64,000 bases of DNA from SUG2458 sp963651465 (GTDB taxonomy: Bacteria > Bacillota_I > Bacilli_A > RFN20 > CAG-826): positions 1 through 64,000 of the forward strand of contig CAVJPS010000012.1 in assembly GCA_963651465.1 (NCBI GenBank), given 5' to 3'. The translations under genes were made by a program, and so were the position numbers. Numbering within the stretch: position 1 is the first letter of the stretch; every line of letters begins with the position of its first letter. Shown in pieces: positions 44,074 to 52,972 of the stretch. Below the pieces are notes generated by a model that was not told the DNA's origin, searched no databases, and saw only the letters and a program-made list of their open reading frames with translations.

Positions 44074-44102
44074 AAGGAGCAAGAATTTCTTGCTCCTTTT
44101 TG
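44074..44102. terminator. Bidirectional terminator between upp and ktrA
   Basis: AAGGAGCAAGA (44074-44084) pairs with TCTTGCTCCTT (44088-44098), T residues to the right and A-rich sequence to the left. Confidence 0.85.
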
Positions 44103-44756
44103 TTATTTAATATCTTTGGTAAGTTTATTAACAGCTTTGTTTGGTCCAATAATAATGATATGGTCATCTTTTTCAAATATTGTATCACCAGACGCCATTT
44201 TATATTCAGTACCATTTGATTTAATAGCAATAATATTAATACCATATTTTTTTCTAATATCAACTTCAATAACTGTTTTACCAATCCAAGTTTTAGAAAT
44301 ATTTGTTTCGTAGATTGCGTAGTCTTGATTTAATTGGATGTAATCAAATACGTTTTTAGTTGAAAATTTAGTAGCCATTGCTTCAGCTATATCTCTTTCT
44401 GGATAAACGATTTCATCTGCACCAATTTGTTTTAAAAATTTTGCTTGCATATCTTGTGTTGCTTTAGAAACAATATATTTTGCTCCTGCTTCTCTTAATA
44501 AAGAAGTAATTTCAAGTGAACTTTGAAAGTTTTCACCAATTGTTATAAAACAAACATCAAAGTTTTTAATATGTAAACTTTTAATAATTTCAGGGTTTGT
44601 ACAATCACCACAATAAGCATTTTGGAAAGTTGTGGATAAGTCTTGAATTATTTTTTCACTTTTATCAATAATAACGACATCATTTCCGAGTTCAACTAAT
44701 TTAGCAGCTAAGTGACTACCGAATTGACCCATACCAATAATTAACATTGTTTTCAT
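44103..44756 (-). CDS. ktrA: Potassium uptake regulatory subunit, RCK family (KtrA/TrkA)
   Basis: The 217-residue cytosolic ring subunit gates the KtrB channel. The N-terminal Rossmann domain has MLIIGMGQFGSHLAAKLVEL with the acidic residue of VVIIDKSEK, AYCGDCTNPEI and VSKATQDMQAKFLKQIGADE. The C-terminal RCK_C domain ends in ASGDTIFEKDDHIIIIGP. In this family ATP opens and ADP closes the channel, and cyclic di-AMP can bind the C-terminal part; neither is shown here. It begins 18 bases after ktrB with TAGGAGG. Confidence 0.95.
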   Translation of the reverse strand: MKTMLIIGMGQFGSHLAAKLVELGNDVVIIDKSEKIIQDLSTTFQNAYCGDCTNPEIIKSLHIKNFDVCFITIGENFQSSLEITSLLREAGAKYIVSKATQDMQAKFLKQIGADEIVYPERDIAEAMATKFSTKNVFDYIQLNQDYAIYETNISKTWIGKTVIEVDIRKKYGINIIAIKSNGTEYKMASGDTIFEKDDHIIIIGPNKAVNKLTKDIK

Positions 44757-44774
44757 AATAATTTCCTCCTAGAG

Positions 44775-46130
44775 TTAACCAATTAAGATTTTACCTTCTG
44801 GTCTTTCTAATAATTCTTGTTTTATATCTGCTTTGTTTTGGAAAATTGTAATAAGTGTAACAGTACCAATACGTCCGACATACATTAAGATAATTAAGAC
44901 TATTTGAGATAGATGCGTAAGTGTACTCGTATCTCGTGTTGCTAATCCAGTAGTACCGGATGCACTAACTACTTCAAAGAAGATATCTCCAAATGTCCAT
45001 ACATCAACATTAGATTCAATTCCCATAATAATTAACATAGCAAAGAAATTAAGAATTAAATATGATGTAGTAACTGTTAAAGCTTGGCGAATGACTTGTG
45101 GAGTAATTCTTTTTTTACCAATAACAATACTTGGTTTTTTAGATGCAACATTAAATAATCCAAGAATTAAAATAACTAATGTTGTTGTTTTAATACCACC
45201 AGCAGTTGAACCTGGAGATCCACCAATAAACATTAAACTACTTGATAAGAGTTTACCACCACTTGTTAAGTTACCTAAATCGACTGTAGTAAAACCAGCA
45301 GTACGACAAGTAACAGATAAGAATAATGAGTTAATAACTTTATAGAACGGTGTTAAATCTTTAAAAGCGTGATCTCTTTCAATAAATAGTAATAATAATG
45401 CATCTCCAAATATTAACATAATTGTTGAGATAATAACTAATTTTGTATGAATAGATAATTTAGACCAACGACCACGTTGATGGAAAATATCAAACCAAAC
45501 AACAAAGCCAAGACCACCGATTATAATTAAAAGCATAATAATTGTAAGTACATATGCATTTGATGAGAATAACATTAATGAATTACTTTTTAAACCAAAT
45601 ACATCAAAACCAGCATTACAGAAGGCTGATATAGATGTAAATATTGAATAGTATATTCCGTTTCCCCAACCAAAACGAGGAATAAAATCAAACATTAAAA
45701 GTACTGCACCAACTGTTTCTATTAAAAAAGTAAAAATAGTAATGCGTTTAATTAAATCATAAGGTGAATAATTATCAATACTACCACCACCAGAAGATTG
45801 GTTAAGTGTCTTTGTTGCTTGTAAATCTAATTTACGTTTGACTAACATTGCTGCAAATGCGAAGAATGTCATGAAGCCAATGCCACCAATTTGAATTAAA
45901 AATAAAATTAGTATCTGACCAAACATTGACCAATATGCTCCAGTATTAACAACTGATAAGCCTGTAACACATGTTGCACTTGTAGAAGTGAATAGTGAAC
46001 TTACAAAATTTGTCCATTGATGATTTTTACTCGCTAAAGGTGTTGATAATAAAAAAGCACCTACAAAAATTATGCCTAGAAAACCTAAACTAATTATCTG
46101 CGAGGAATTTAAGCGATGTCTTTTTTTCAT
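44775..46130 (-). CDS. ktrB: Potassium uptake channel subunit, TrkH/KtrB family
   Basis: The 451-residue membrane protein has four M1-P-M2 units, with selectivity-filter-like segments TSATCVTGLSVVN, TSISAFCNAGFDVFG, VTCRTAGFTTVDLG and SASGTTGLATRD, each holding the conserved glycine. SSLMFIGGSPGSTAGGIKTT is the family signature after the third unit. It imports K+, often driven by Na+. It is upstream of and co-transcribed with ktrA. Confidence 0.95.
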   Translation of the reverse strand: MKKRHRLNSSQIISLGFLGIIFVGAFLLSTPLASKNHQWTNFVSSLFTSTSATCVTGLSVVNTGAYWSMFGQILILFLIQIGGIGFMTFFAFAAMLVKRKLDLQATKTLNQSSGGGSIDNYSPYDLIKRITIFTFLIETVGAVLLMFDFIPRFGWGNGIYYSIFTSISAFCNAGFDVFGLKSNSLMLFSSNAYVLTIIMLLIIIGGLGFVVWFDIFHQRGRWSKLSIHTKLVIISTIMLIFGDALLLLFIERDHAFKDLTPFYKVINSLFLSVTCRTAGFTTVDLGNLTSGGKLLSSSLMFIGGSPGSTAGGIKTTTLVILILGLFNVASKKPSIVIGKKRITPQVIRQALTVTTSYLILNFFAMLIIMGIESNVDVWTFGDIFFEVVSASGTTGLATRDTSTLTHLSQIVLIILMYVGRIGTVTLITIFQNKADIKQELLERPEGKILIG

Positions 46131-46242
46131 AATAACCCCTTTCGCTTAAAAGTATTATAGTATTTTATAGTTTTAAAAGCAAATTGTTAGGTTACTTATA
46201 AACTTAATATTAGTGATATAATAAAAACATGGAGGAAATAAA

Positions 46243-46815
46243 ATGAGAAAAAATTTAGGACCAAATACAACTTATTTTCCAATGCCTGTTGCAGTACTTG
46301 GTACATACGATAAAGAAGGAAAGCCTAATGCAATGGTAGCAGCATGGACAGGAATTTATGATTCAAATCAAGTTTATGTTTGTATTTCAACCGAACATAA
46401 AACTATTAAAAATCTTAAAGAAGGTAGTGATGTAACTATTGCATTTGCTACTAAAGAAACTATTGTGGAAGCAGATTATTTAGGAATTAAATCAGGAAAT
46501 AGTGAAAGTGACAAAATTAATAAATGTGGATTAACAGTTACTAAGTCAACAAAAGTTAATGCACCTTTAATTAACGAATTTCCATTAATTCTAGAATGTA
46601 AAGTTAACAAATTATCTCATGACAAGAATGACGAAACTACTTATGCTATTTTTGATATTGTTGATATTTCAGTAGATGAAAGTGTTTTAGATGAAAAAGG
46701 AAAGGTAGATTCTTCTAAAATACATTTAGTAACATATGATTCTATTTCTCACGAATATAAAGAAATTGGCGGAAGTGTTGCAAAAGCATTTGAAGCAGGT
46801 AGAAAATATTTCTAA
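46243..46815 (+). CDS. Flavin reductase family protein (FMN-binding)
   Basis: A 190-residue protein with the flavin-reductase-like barrel: NTTYFPMPVAVLGTYDKEGK, NAMVAAWTGIYDSNQVYVCI, HKTIKNLKEGSDVTIAFA and GIKSGNSESDKINKCGL. It probably binds FMN and reduces it or a small substrate with NAD(P)H. It is a single gene between terminators, with GGAGG before ATG 46243. Confidence 0.9.
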   Translation: MRKNLGPNTTYFPMPVAVLGTYDKEGKPNAMVAAWTGIYDSNQVYVCISTEHKTIKNLKEGSDVTIAFATKETIVEADYLGIKSGNSESDKINKCGLTVTKSTKVNAPLINEFPLILECKVNKLSHDKNDETTYAIFDIVDISVDESVLDEKGKVDSSKIHLVTYDSISHEYKEIGGSVAKAFEAGRKYF

Positions 46816-46823
46816 AAAAAAAC

Positions 46824-46867
46824 AAACAGTGATATGAGCTTATAGCTTTAATCACTGTTTTAATTTT
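46824..46867. terminator. Bidirectional terminator
   Basis: AAACAGTGAT (46824-46833) pairs with ATCACTGTTT (46851-46860); T-rich on the right, an A run on the left that ends the aspartokinase gene on the minus strand. Confidence 0.75.
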
Positions 46868-46869
46868 GG

Positions 46870-48186
46870 TTATATTTTTTCGTATGACAATGTGTAATAT
46901 AAAGTTTTAATTGCGTGCTCAAGATTTGCGTTTGAAATACCTAAGATAATAGAAATTTCTTCATTTGTTTGAGCAATCATTTTTATATTAATATTTTCAT
47001 TTCCAAGCGTTGAAAGTATTTTACCTGAAATACCAACTTGGTTTTTCATATTATTTCCAACAACTGCAATAAGTGCAATATCGTTATCTTCAGTAATTTT
47101 AATAATATTTTTAATTCTATTTAAATCTTCGTAGATACGTTCATAAAAATTATAAAATAGTTTTTTAGATACTATTACTGAAAAGCAATCGATTGAAGTT
47201 GGTATATGTTCAACTGGTATATGATAATTTTCAAATACGTTTAATACATCAAGAATAACATGTAATTTATCAGCGCTTTTACGTTTAACAAATGTTAAAG
47301 AAATAAAATCTTTTTTACCTGTTACTCCTGTAATTAGATGAGTATGGTCTAATACTTCTTTTTGAATATATGTTCCTTTATCTTCTGGAGCGTTAGTATT
47401 TTTAATAACAAGCGGAATAGGATAATCATATAAAGGAAATAAAGCATCTTCGTGGAACATTGATGCTCCTAAATATGATAATTCTCGTAATTCATCGTAA
47501 CTAATCTTATCAATTCTCCTAGCGTCGTGAATAATTTTAGGGTCACTACGATAGATACCTGAAACATCAGTCCAATTTTCATACATATTAGCTCTAAAGC
47601 CTTTTGCAACATAAGAACCAGTTACGTCACTTCCACCACGAGAGAAGACAACAATTGATTTATCCTCTTTCTCGCCATAAAATCCTGGAATAACAATTTT
47701 TCTATCACGAATTTTAACATTTTCAATTGCAATTAATGTTGCGTATTCATTAAGAGAACCATCACGATTAAATTTAATTAAGTTTCGAGCGTCTACAAAT
47801 TCAAACCCAAGATAATTAGCCATTATTTTGGCACTAAAATATTCTCCAAGTGATGCAATCTCATCTTTAGTAATTGCTTTGGTTTTAAATTTATCTTCGT
47901 ATTTTTTGAATTCATCATTCAAATTTAAATCTAAATGTAAATCATAAATTAAATCTTCATAACGTTCTTTAATTTTATTCCATATTTCTTCATAGTTTTG
48001 ATCTAATAAAATCAAAGAATAGATAGAATATAAAGAATCAGTAATTTTAATATCATCTTTGTTTCTTTTTCCAGGAGCACTAACAACAATAATTGAACGT
48101 TCTTCATCACTTAAAATAATATCTTTTACTTTTTTAAATTGATTAGCGTCAGCAAGAGAGGTACCTCCAAATTTACATACTTTCAT
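46870..48186 (-). CDS. lysC: Aspartate kinase
   Basis: It phosphorylates aspartate, the first step to threonine. The 438-residue monofunctional enzyme has VCKFGGTSLADANQFKKVKD, IIVVSAPGKRNKDD, SLGEYFSAKIMANYL, SRGGSDVTGSYVAKG, YENWTDVSGIYRSDPKI and a C-terminal pair of ACT domains (VGNNMKNQVGISGKILSTLG, INIKMIAQTNEEISIILGIS). Being the last gene of a threonine operon, it is likely the threonine-responsive isozyme, but the effector is not shown. The symbol is generic for the family. AAGGAGG precedes ATG 48186. Confidence 0.94.
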   Translation of the reverse strand: MKVCKFGGTSLADANQFKKVKDIILSDEERSIIVVSAPGKRNKDDIKITDSLYSIYSLILLDQNYEEIWNKIKERYEDLIYDLHLDLNLNDEFKKYEDKFKTKAITKDEIASLGEYFSAKIMANYLGFEFVDARNLIKFNRDGSLNEYATLIAIENVKIRDRKIVIPGFYGEKEDKSIVVFSRGGSDVTGSYVAKGFRANMYENWTDVSGIYRSDPKIIHDARRIDKISYDELRELSYLGASMFHEDALFPLYDYPIPLVIKNTNAPEDKGTYIQKEVLDHTHLITGVTGKKDFISLTFVKRKSADKLHVILDVLNVFENYHIPVEHIPTSIDCFSVIVSKKLFYNFYERIYEDLNRIKNIIKITEDNDIALIAVVGNNMKNQVGISGKILSTLGNENINIKMIAQTNEEISIILGISNANLEHAIKTLYYTLSYEKI

Positions 48187-48197
48187 AAAATACCTCC

Positions 48198-49277
48198 TTA
48201 GTTATTAGAAATTTTTGCAATGAAGTCATATTGATGTAATTCTTCAATTGTATTAATTTCTTTGATTTCTATAACATTATCTTTAAGAGTTAAGAATTGA
48301 CCACTTTCCATAAATTTAACGTTCATTTGAGTAGCGTTATCTCTTTTAATATTGAAGTTACCTTCTATTATTGAAAATAAATCTTGTAAAATAGCAGAAG
48401 CAGTAGGTTCGCTTCCTGCACCTTTTCCAATAAACGTTAATCTATCGTTTTTAGCACATTCGACAATTAGACCATTAAATTCATTATTAATTGATGCAAG
48501 TAAATTTGTTTTAGGAACAATAATAGGTAAAACTATTAATTGATTCCAGTCACCACCTTTAACAATTAATTTTATGACCTTGTTCATTTCTTTTACTTTT
48601 TTAACAATATCTTTGTTGATGTTTTTAATACCAAAAATTTCAACATCGTCATAGTTTATTTTCTTATTAAATAGAATAGAAGACAAAATAATACCTTTAT
48701 GTTTTAAATCATTACCATTAATATCAAACCCTGGATCTTGTTCTGCAAAACCTAATTCTTGAGCTTCTTTAATAGCTTCTTCTAATGAAATATCATCGCT
48801 GAAAAGTTTTGTTAATATATAATTACTTGTTCCGTTTAATATACCTTTATAACAAATAAAGCGATCAAAACGTGAAATGTTAATTAGAGGTTTAATAATA
48901 GGAATACCTCCACCAACAGCAGCTTCAAATAAAAATTGAACATTGTTTTCGTTTGCAAGTTTTAAATATTCATCAAAATGTTTAGCAATAGTTTCTTTAT
49001 TTGATGAGATAACATGTTTCTTGTTTTTCAAAGCGCTAGTGATTATTTTGTAAGGTAATTCATCACCACCTAGACATTCTATTACAATATTAATTTCAGG
49101 ATCGTGAATTATCTTTTCATAATCCGTTTCTAAAAGATTACCTAATATATCCTTCTTATTAGGTTTATCAAAAACATATTTAACTTTAAAATCATATTCA
49201 GATTTAATGTTTTTAAGTATTTCAAATGTCCCTTTACCAACAACACCAAATCCAAAAATAGCAATATTATTGTTCAT
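48198..49277 (-). CDS. hom: Homoserine dehydrogenase
   Basis: It reduces aspartate semialdehyde to homoserine. The 359-residue protein has the nucleotide loop IAIFGFGVVGKGTFEILKN, FEAAVGGGIPIIKPL, GILNGTSNYILTKLF and EAQELGFAEQDPGFDINGND with the catalytic residues, and GKGAGSEPTASAILQDLF. The C-terminal ACT domain present in many Bacillus-type enzymes is absent; the separate ACT protein encoded immediately upstream may take over this regulation. It overlaps that gene by 11 bases. Confidence 0.95.
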   Translation of the reverse strand: MNNNIAIFGFGVVGKGTFEILKNIKSEYDFKVKYVFDKPNKKDILGNLLETDYEKIIHDPEINIVIECLGGDELPYKIITSALKNKKHVISSNKETIAKHFDEYLKLANENNVQFLFEAAVGGGIPIIKPLINISRFDRFICYKGILNGTSNYILTKLFSDDISLEEAIKEAQELGFAEQDPGFDINGNDLKHKGIILSSILFNKKINYDDVEIFGIKNINKDIVKKVKEMNKVIKLIVKGGDWNQLIVLPIIVPKTNLLASINNEFNGLIVECAKNDRLTFIGKGAGSEPTASAILQDLFSIIEGNFNIKRDNATQMNVKFMESGQFLTLKDNVIEIKEINTIEELHQYDFIAKISNN

Positions 49278-49701
49278 GCTCGATCACCTCGACATTTCGT
49301 ACATTCGTTAAATTTTTAAGTGTTAAAAATAAATTATTAAAATCGTTATTAATTTGACTAATATCAATTGTTGTTACAATGTTAGCTAAATTATTGAAAG
49401 GTTGATTTTGGTTAATTGAAATAATATTACAATTAAATTGGGTGAAAGTACTAATAATAGAATTTAATACACCACTTACATCTTCTACTAAGAAATTAAA
49501 GATAGCTTTAGTTTCGTTTAAAGAAGGATAGAAGATTAAATCTTTATATTTATAATATGTTGAACGTGAGATATTAAATTGTTTACATACTTCACTAACC
49601 GATTTCTTTTCACCTTCAATTAAATGACGTGCTTTAATAATATCTGGAAAGAATTCAGGTAATATTGATTTATGGACTAAAATATATTCGTTTTCTTTCA
49701 T
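49267..49701 (-). CDS. ACT domain-containing helix-turn-helix protein (UPF0735/PheB-ThrR type)
   Basis: A 144-residue protein. Residues 15-60 contain a helix-turn-helix like that of UPF0735 proteins (LIEGEKKSVSEVCKQFNISR, STYYKYKD). Residues 70-144 are an ACT domain (IFNFLVEDVSGVLNSIISTF, NIISINQNQP, NIVTTIDISQINNDFNNLF). In Bacillus a protein of this family regulates threonine biosynthesis, which agrees with its place between thrCB and hom. The start at 49701 follows AAGGAGG, one base after the upstream stop; the longer frame lies inside thrCB. Confidence 0.88.
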   Translation of the reverse strand: MKENEYILVHKSILPEFFPDIIKARHLIEGEKKSVSEVCKQFNISRSTYYKYKDLIFYPSLNETKAIFNFLVEDVSGVLNSIISTFTQFNCNIISINQNQPFNNLANIVTTIDISQINNDFNNLFLTLKNLTNVRNVEVIEHEQ

Positions 49702-49702
49702 A

Positions 49703-52006
49703 TTATTTTTCCTCCTTAATACATGCACCATCAATGTTAAGTGTTACTTCAATAAAACTATATGGTACCACATAATTTTCTTTTTCAAATTCTTTTAAAA
49801 TATTAGTAGAATTTGATATAACTAGCATTGTTGAACCAGAACCAGAAATTGCAAAAGGTAAATTGTTCCTTCTTGCAATTTCTTGAATTTTCTCACTATC
49901 TTTTATTAACTTTAATCTATAAGGAGTATGGAGTTTATCGTTTAAGCATTCTTGGATACTATCTAAGTTTCCATCCTTTAATGCTCTAGGTAAATTCATT
50001 AGTCTAGACGCACTATAGATAATATCACTGTAAGATAAAGTAGAAGGTAAGACTTTGCGACAATATTCAGTTGATAATTCTTGTTCAGGAATACATAAAA
50101 TAAATACTAGTTTTTTGTTAATATCGTATTTATTAAAAATATAATCTTTATTAGTTTTTATTGTACTTACAAATCCACCAAGCATACACGGAACGACATT
50201 ATCAGGATGACCTTCTAACTCGATTGCGTATTTTAATAATTGTTTTTTAGATAATATATTCCTTAAAACTTTGTTGGCAGCTAACAAACCTCCAACAATA
50301 CATGAAGATGAACTACCTAATCCACGTGCGATAGGGTAGTTAGCAATATTAGTTATAGAAATAGGTTGATAAGGTTTATCTAATTTTTTGAATAAATATC
50401 TATATGATTTCAATACTAGATTATTATCTAAATCATTGTATTCATTAAAATTAAAAAGTTCATCTTTGTCATTTACTTCAAACTTAAATTCATTAAATAA
50501 GTTCCAAGCTACTCCAACAATATCAAATCCCGGGCCTAAGTTAGCACTTGTAGCAGGAGCTTCTACATAAAATTTTTTCTTAGTGAATACTTCGTGCTTA
50601 AATTCATTAAGATTAATTTCATAAGGTTCAAATGTGGAATTTAATACTTTTTCTAATTGTATTGGAAGACTAAGTTTAGTTTGTTCAACGATATTATTTA
50701 AACAAGTAATTTCATTATTTCCTTTACTAATATTTAAAGCAGATGCAATAGTTTCGCTAAATTTAAATGGACTTGCAGTAGAAACAATAAGAGTATATGT
50801 ATCATCGCTTTTTTTATTTTTATAAGCCCCATATGCAACAGCAGTATGTGGATCAATTAAATAATCATTATTTTTGTAACATTCTTTAATGTTTTCAATA
50901 GTCTTATTACTGTCAATAGAATAACTTTCAAATAAAGAATCTAATTTTTCTTTTACTTTACTAGAAACTTTATATTCTTTGTTTTCTTTTAATGAAGACA
51001 TATAGTTATTAAGTTCGTCAGTAGAATCAGACATTAATGCTAATAAACGTTCAAAGTTTGAAGAAATTAAAATATCCATTGAAGGAGAATTTGTTTTCTT
51101 AAATTCGCGTTTAATAGAATAAATACCATTGTTAAATAAATCGGTAAGAACTTTATTTTCATTAGAAGCACAAATTAATTTATTAATAGGTAGTCCCATT
51201 TCTTTTGCAAGGTAACATGCAAAGATATTACCAAAATTACCAGTTGGAACAATAACGTTAATTTTTTGATTTAACTTTATTTGATTTGATTTAACTAATT
51301 CAATATACGAAGCATAATAATAAACTATTTGTGGTAATAAACGTCCTATGTTAATTGAATTAGCACTTGTTAAAAGATATTCTTCATTTCCGTTATGAAT
51401 AATATCTTTAACTGCATTTTGACAATCATCAAAGTTTGAATTAATTAAAGAATATGCTCGGCAACTTGAGGAAGTAAAGAAGAGCATTTGCTTTTCTTGA
51501 ATAGGACTAATACCATCTTTTGGATATAAGATATTAGTTTCAATATTAGTGTTAGAAAAGCCACTTAATGCAGCAGAACCAGTATCACCTGAAGTAGCTG
51601 TTAAAATCATTACTTTCTTTTTTATTTGTTGCTTTTCAATTGCTTTAGATAATAAATGTGGTAATAAAGTTAATGCCATGTCTTTGAAAGTAATTGTTGG
51701 ACCATAAAACAATTCTAAAAAAGAATAATTGTTAAATGATTTTATACCAATTATTTTGTTAGGAAAATTTTTATTATTGTAAGCTTTATCGACACATTCT
51801 TTGATTTCGTTTAAATCAAAATCATCTAAATAAAATGAAAGAATTTTGGTGGCGAGTTCATTATAAGTTAAAGATAAAACATCATTATTAATATTGAATT
51901 TAATTATTTCTTTAGGTAAATATAAACCATTATCAGGAGCTAAGCCATTTACTATTGCTTTACTTGCTGATACTAAGTGTTCTTTATTACGAGTACTATA
52001 GAACAT
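49703..52006 (-). CDS. thrC-thrB: Threonine synthase-homoserine kinase fusion
   Basis: The 767-residue protein carries out the last two steps of threonine synthesis. Residues 1-478 are threonine synthase: FYSTRNKEHLVSASKAIVNG, PLP lysine in FYGPTITFKDMALTL, ILTATSGDTGSAALSGF and VPTGNFGNIFACYLAKEMG. Residues 479-767 are the GHMP-type homoserine kinase: VEAPATSANLGPGFDIVGVA, ATP loop PIARGLGSSSSCIVGGLLAA, LEGHPDNVVPCMLGGF and AISGSGSTMLV. Kinase follows synthase in the chain although it acts first. GGAGAGTG precedes ATG 52006. Confidence 0.95.
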   Translation of the reverse strand: MFYSTRNKEHLVSASKAIVNGLAPDNGLYLPKEIIKFNINNDVLSLTYNELATKILSFYLDDFDLNEIKECVDKAYNNKNFPNKIIGIKSFNNYSFLELFYGPTITFKDMALTLLPHLLSKAIEKQQIKKKVMILTATSGDTGSAALSGFSNTNIETNILYPKDGISPIQEKQMLFFTSSSCRAYSLINSNFDDCQNAVKDIIHNGNEEYLLTSANSINIGRLLPQIVYYYASYIELVKSNQIKLNQKINVIVPTGNFGNIFACYLAKEMGLPINKLICASNENKVLTDLFNNGIYSIKREFKKTNSPSMDILISSNFERLLALMSDSTDELNNYMSSLKENKEYKVSSKVKEKLDSLFESYSIDSNKTIENIKECYKNNDYLIDPHTAVAYGAYKNKKSDDTYTLIVSTASPFKFSETIASALNISKGNNEITCLNNIVEQTKLSLPIQLEKVLNSTFEPYEINLNEFKHEVFTKKKFYVEAPATSANLGPGFDIVGVAWNLFNEFKFEVNDKDELFNFNEYNDLDNNLVLKSYRYLFKKLDKPYQPISITNIANYPIARGLGSSSSCIVGGLLAANKVLRNILSKKQLLKYAIELEGHPDNVVPCMLGGFVSTIKTNKDYIFNKYDINKKLVFILCIPEQELSTEYCRKVLPSTLSYSDIIYSASRLMNLPRALKDGNLDSIQECLNDKLHTPYRLKLIKDSEKIQEIARRNNLPFAISGSGSTMLVISNSTNILKEFEKENYVVPYSFIEVTLNIDGACIKEEK

Positions 52007-52085
52007 ATTATCACTCTCCGTTATAGTATATTTAATAATATATTGTTTTTATTTTAAATACAAGTGTTTTTATTTCACGGACATA

Positions 52086-52113
52086 TTGATAAGCAAAAAA
52101 ATTGTTTTAAAAT
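52086..52113 (+). promoter_or_regulatory. Promoter of the 41-codon peptide gene
   Basis: TTGATA (52086-52091) and TAAAAT (52108-52113) are 16 bases apart, 22 bases before the ATG. Confidence 0.5.
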
Positions 52114-52134
52114 ATATATATAAGAGGGATTTTT

Positions 52135-52260
52135 ATGTGTAAAAATAGAAAATCAAAAATAGTTAAAGATAAAACAAATGATAAAAAGGATGAGAATAAA
52201 ACAAAACGAATTCCTTTACCACCTTTTGCAGGGCCTCATAAAAAACCTAATAATCAGTAA
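52135..52260 (+). CDS. Small basic proline-containing peptide, 41 residues
   Basis: An open frame with its own promoter, a ribosome site (AAGAGGGA at 52122-52129) and a strong terminator directly behind it. The product starts MCKNRKSKIVKDKTNDKKDE and ends in a distinct C terminus, RIPLPPFAGPHKKPNNQ. It is lysine rich with no signal peptide or membrane helix. The peptide family is not recognised. The compact unit promoter-ORF-terminator, rather than chance, supports it as a gene. Confidence 0.6.
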   Translation: MCKNRKSKIVKDKTNDKKDENKTKRIPLPPFAGPHKKPNNQ

Positions 52261-52277
52261 TAATCAATGTTGATATT

Positions 52278-52317
52278 AAAAAAGCGTTTTCTATCAAAAT
52301 TAAACGCTTTTTTAATT
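52278..52317 (+). terminator. Terminator of the small peptide gene
   Basis: AAAAAAGCGTTT (52278-52289) pairs with AAACGCTTTTTT (52302-52313). It can work in both directions. Confidence 0.85.
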
Positions 52318-52420
52318 ATTCATAAAATGTTATTATTTTTATACGACTAAAACGACATTTTGTGTTTGTCATATTAGTTGTGGAAAGGAATACTTTTCAC
52401 TAAAGTATCGGTTCAAGTTT

Positions 52421-52972
52421 ATGGCTAAACTTAGTGCTAATATTTTAAATAATTTGTTGTCTACATCAAGAAGTGAGATGGAAGATGCTTTTAATGTTGT
52501 TTATAATGAATTTTCCTATCTTGTTTATTATGTATCATTTCAAATTGTAAAAGAAAAAACCACAGCTGAAGATATCACAAATGAAACGTTTTTAAGATTT
52601 TATAATAATAAAGAAAACGTAACATTAAGTCATCAAAACGTTAAATATTATCTTGTTGAAACTAGTAAGAATCTTTCAATCAACTTTATTAAAGTTAATA
52701 AACGTTATGAAGAATATAATGAAGAAATTAGCAACGGTGAGAAAGAAAAATTACTCATTGATGAAGTTAATGACTTTAATGAATATATTGAACGTTTCAG
52801 AGAATATCTTAACGAAGAAGAAATCGATTTACTTGTATACCATTTATTATATGATTTCGGTTTTAGAGAAATAGCTGAAATGAAAGGTACTACAGTTAAT
52901 GTTGTTTCGTCAAAATATAAACGTACAATCGATAAACTAAAAAAATTATATCAGAAAGGAGGAAAATTATAA
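52421..52972 (+). CDS. ECF-like RNA polymerase sigma factor
   Basis: A 183-residue sigma-70-type protein with only regions 2 and 4. Region 2: FNVVYNEFSYLVYYVSFQIV, KEKTTAEDITNETFLRFYNN and YYLVETSKNLSINFIK. Region 4: EYLNEEEIDLLVYHLLYDFG, FREIAEMKGTTVNVVSSKYK and RTIDKLKKLY. No Shine-Dalgarno sits at the usual distance from ATG 52421; AAAGGA lies 32 bases upstream, and a hairpin (52390-52396 with 52402-52408) folds the space between. The gene overlaps the serpin gene by one base (TAATG), so the two are coupled, as sigma/anti-sigma pairs are. Confidence 0.88.
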   Translation: MAKLSANILNNLLSTSRSEMEDAFNVVYNEFSYLVYYVSFQIVKEKTTAEDITNETFLRFYNNKENVTLSHQNVKYYLVETSKNLSINFIKVNKRYEEYNEEISNGEKEKLLIDEVNDFNEYIERFREYLNEEEIDLLVYHLLYDFGFREIAEMKGTTVNVVSSKYKRTIDKLKKLYQKGGKL

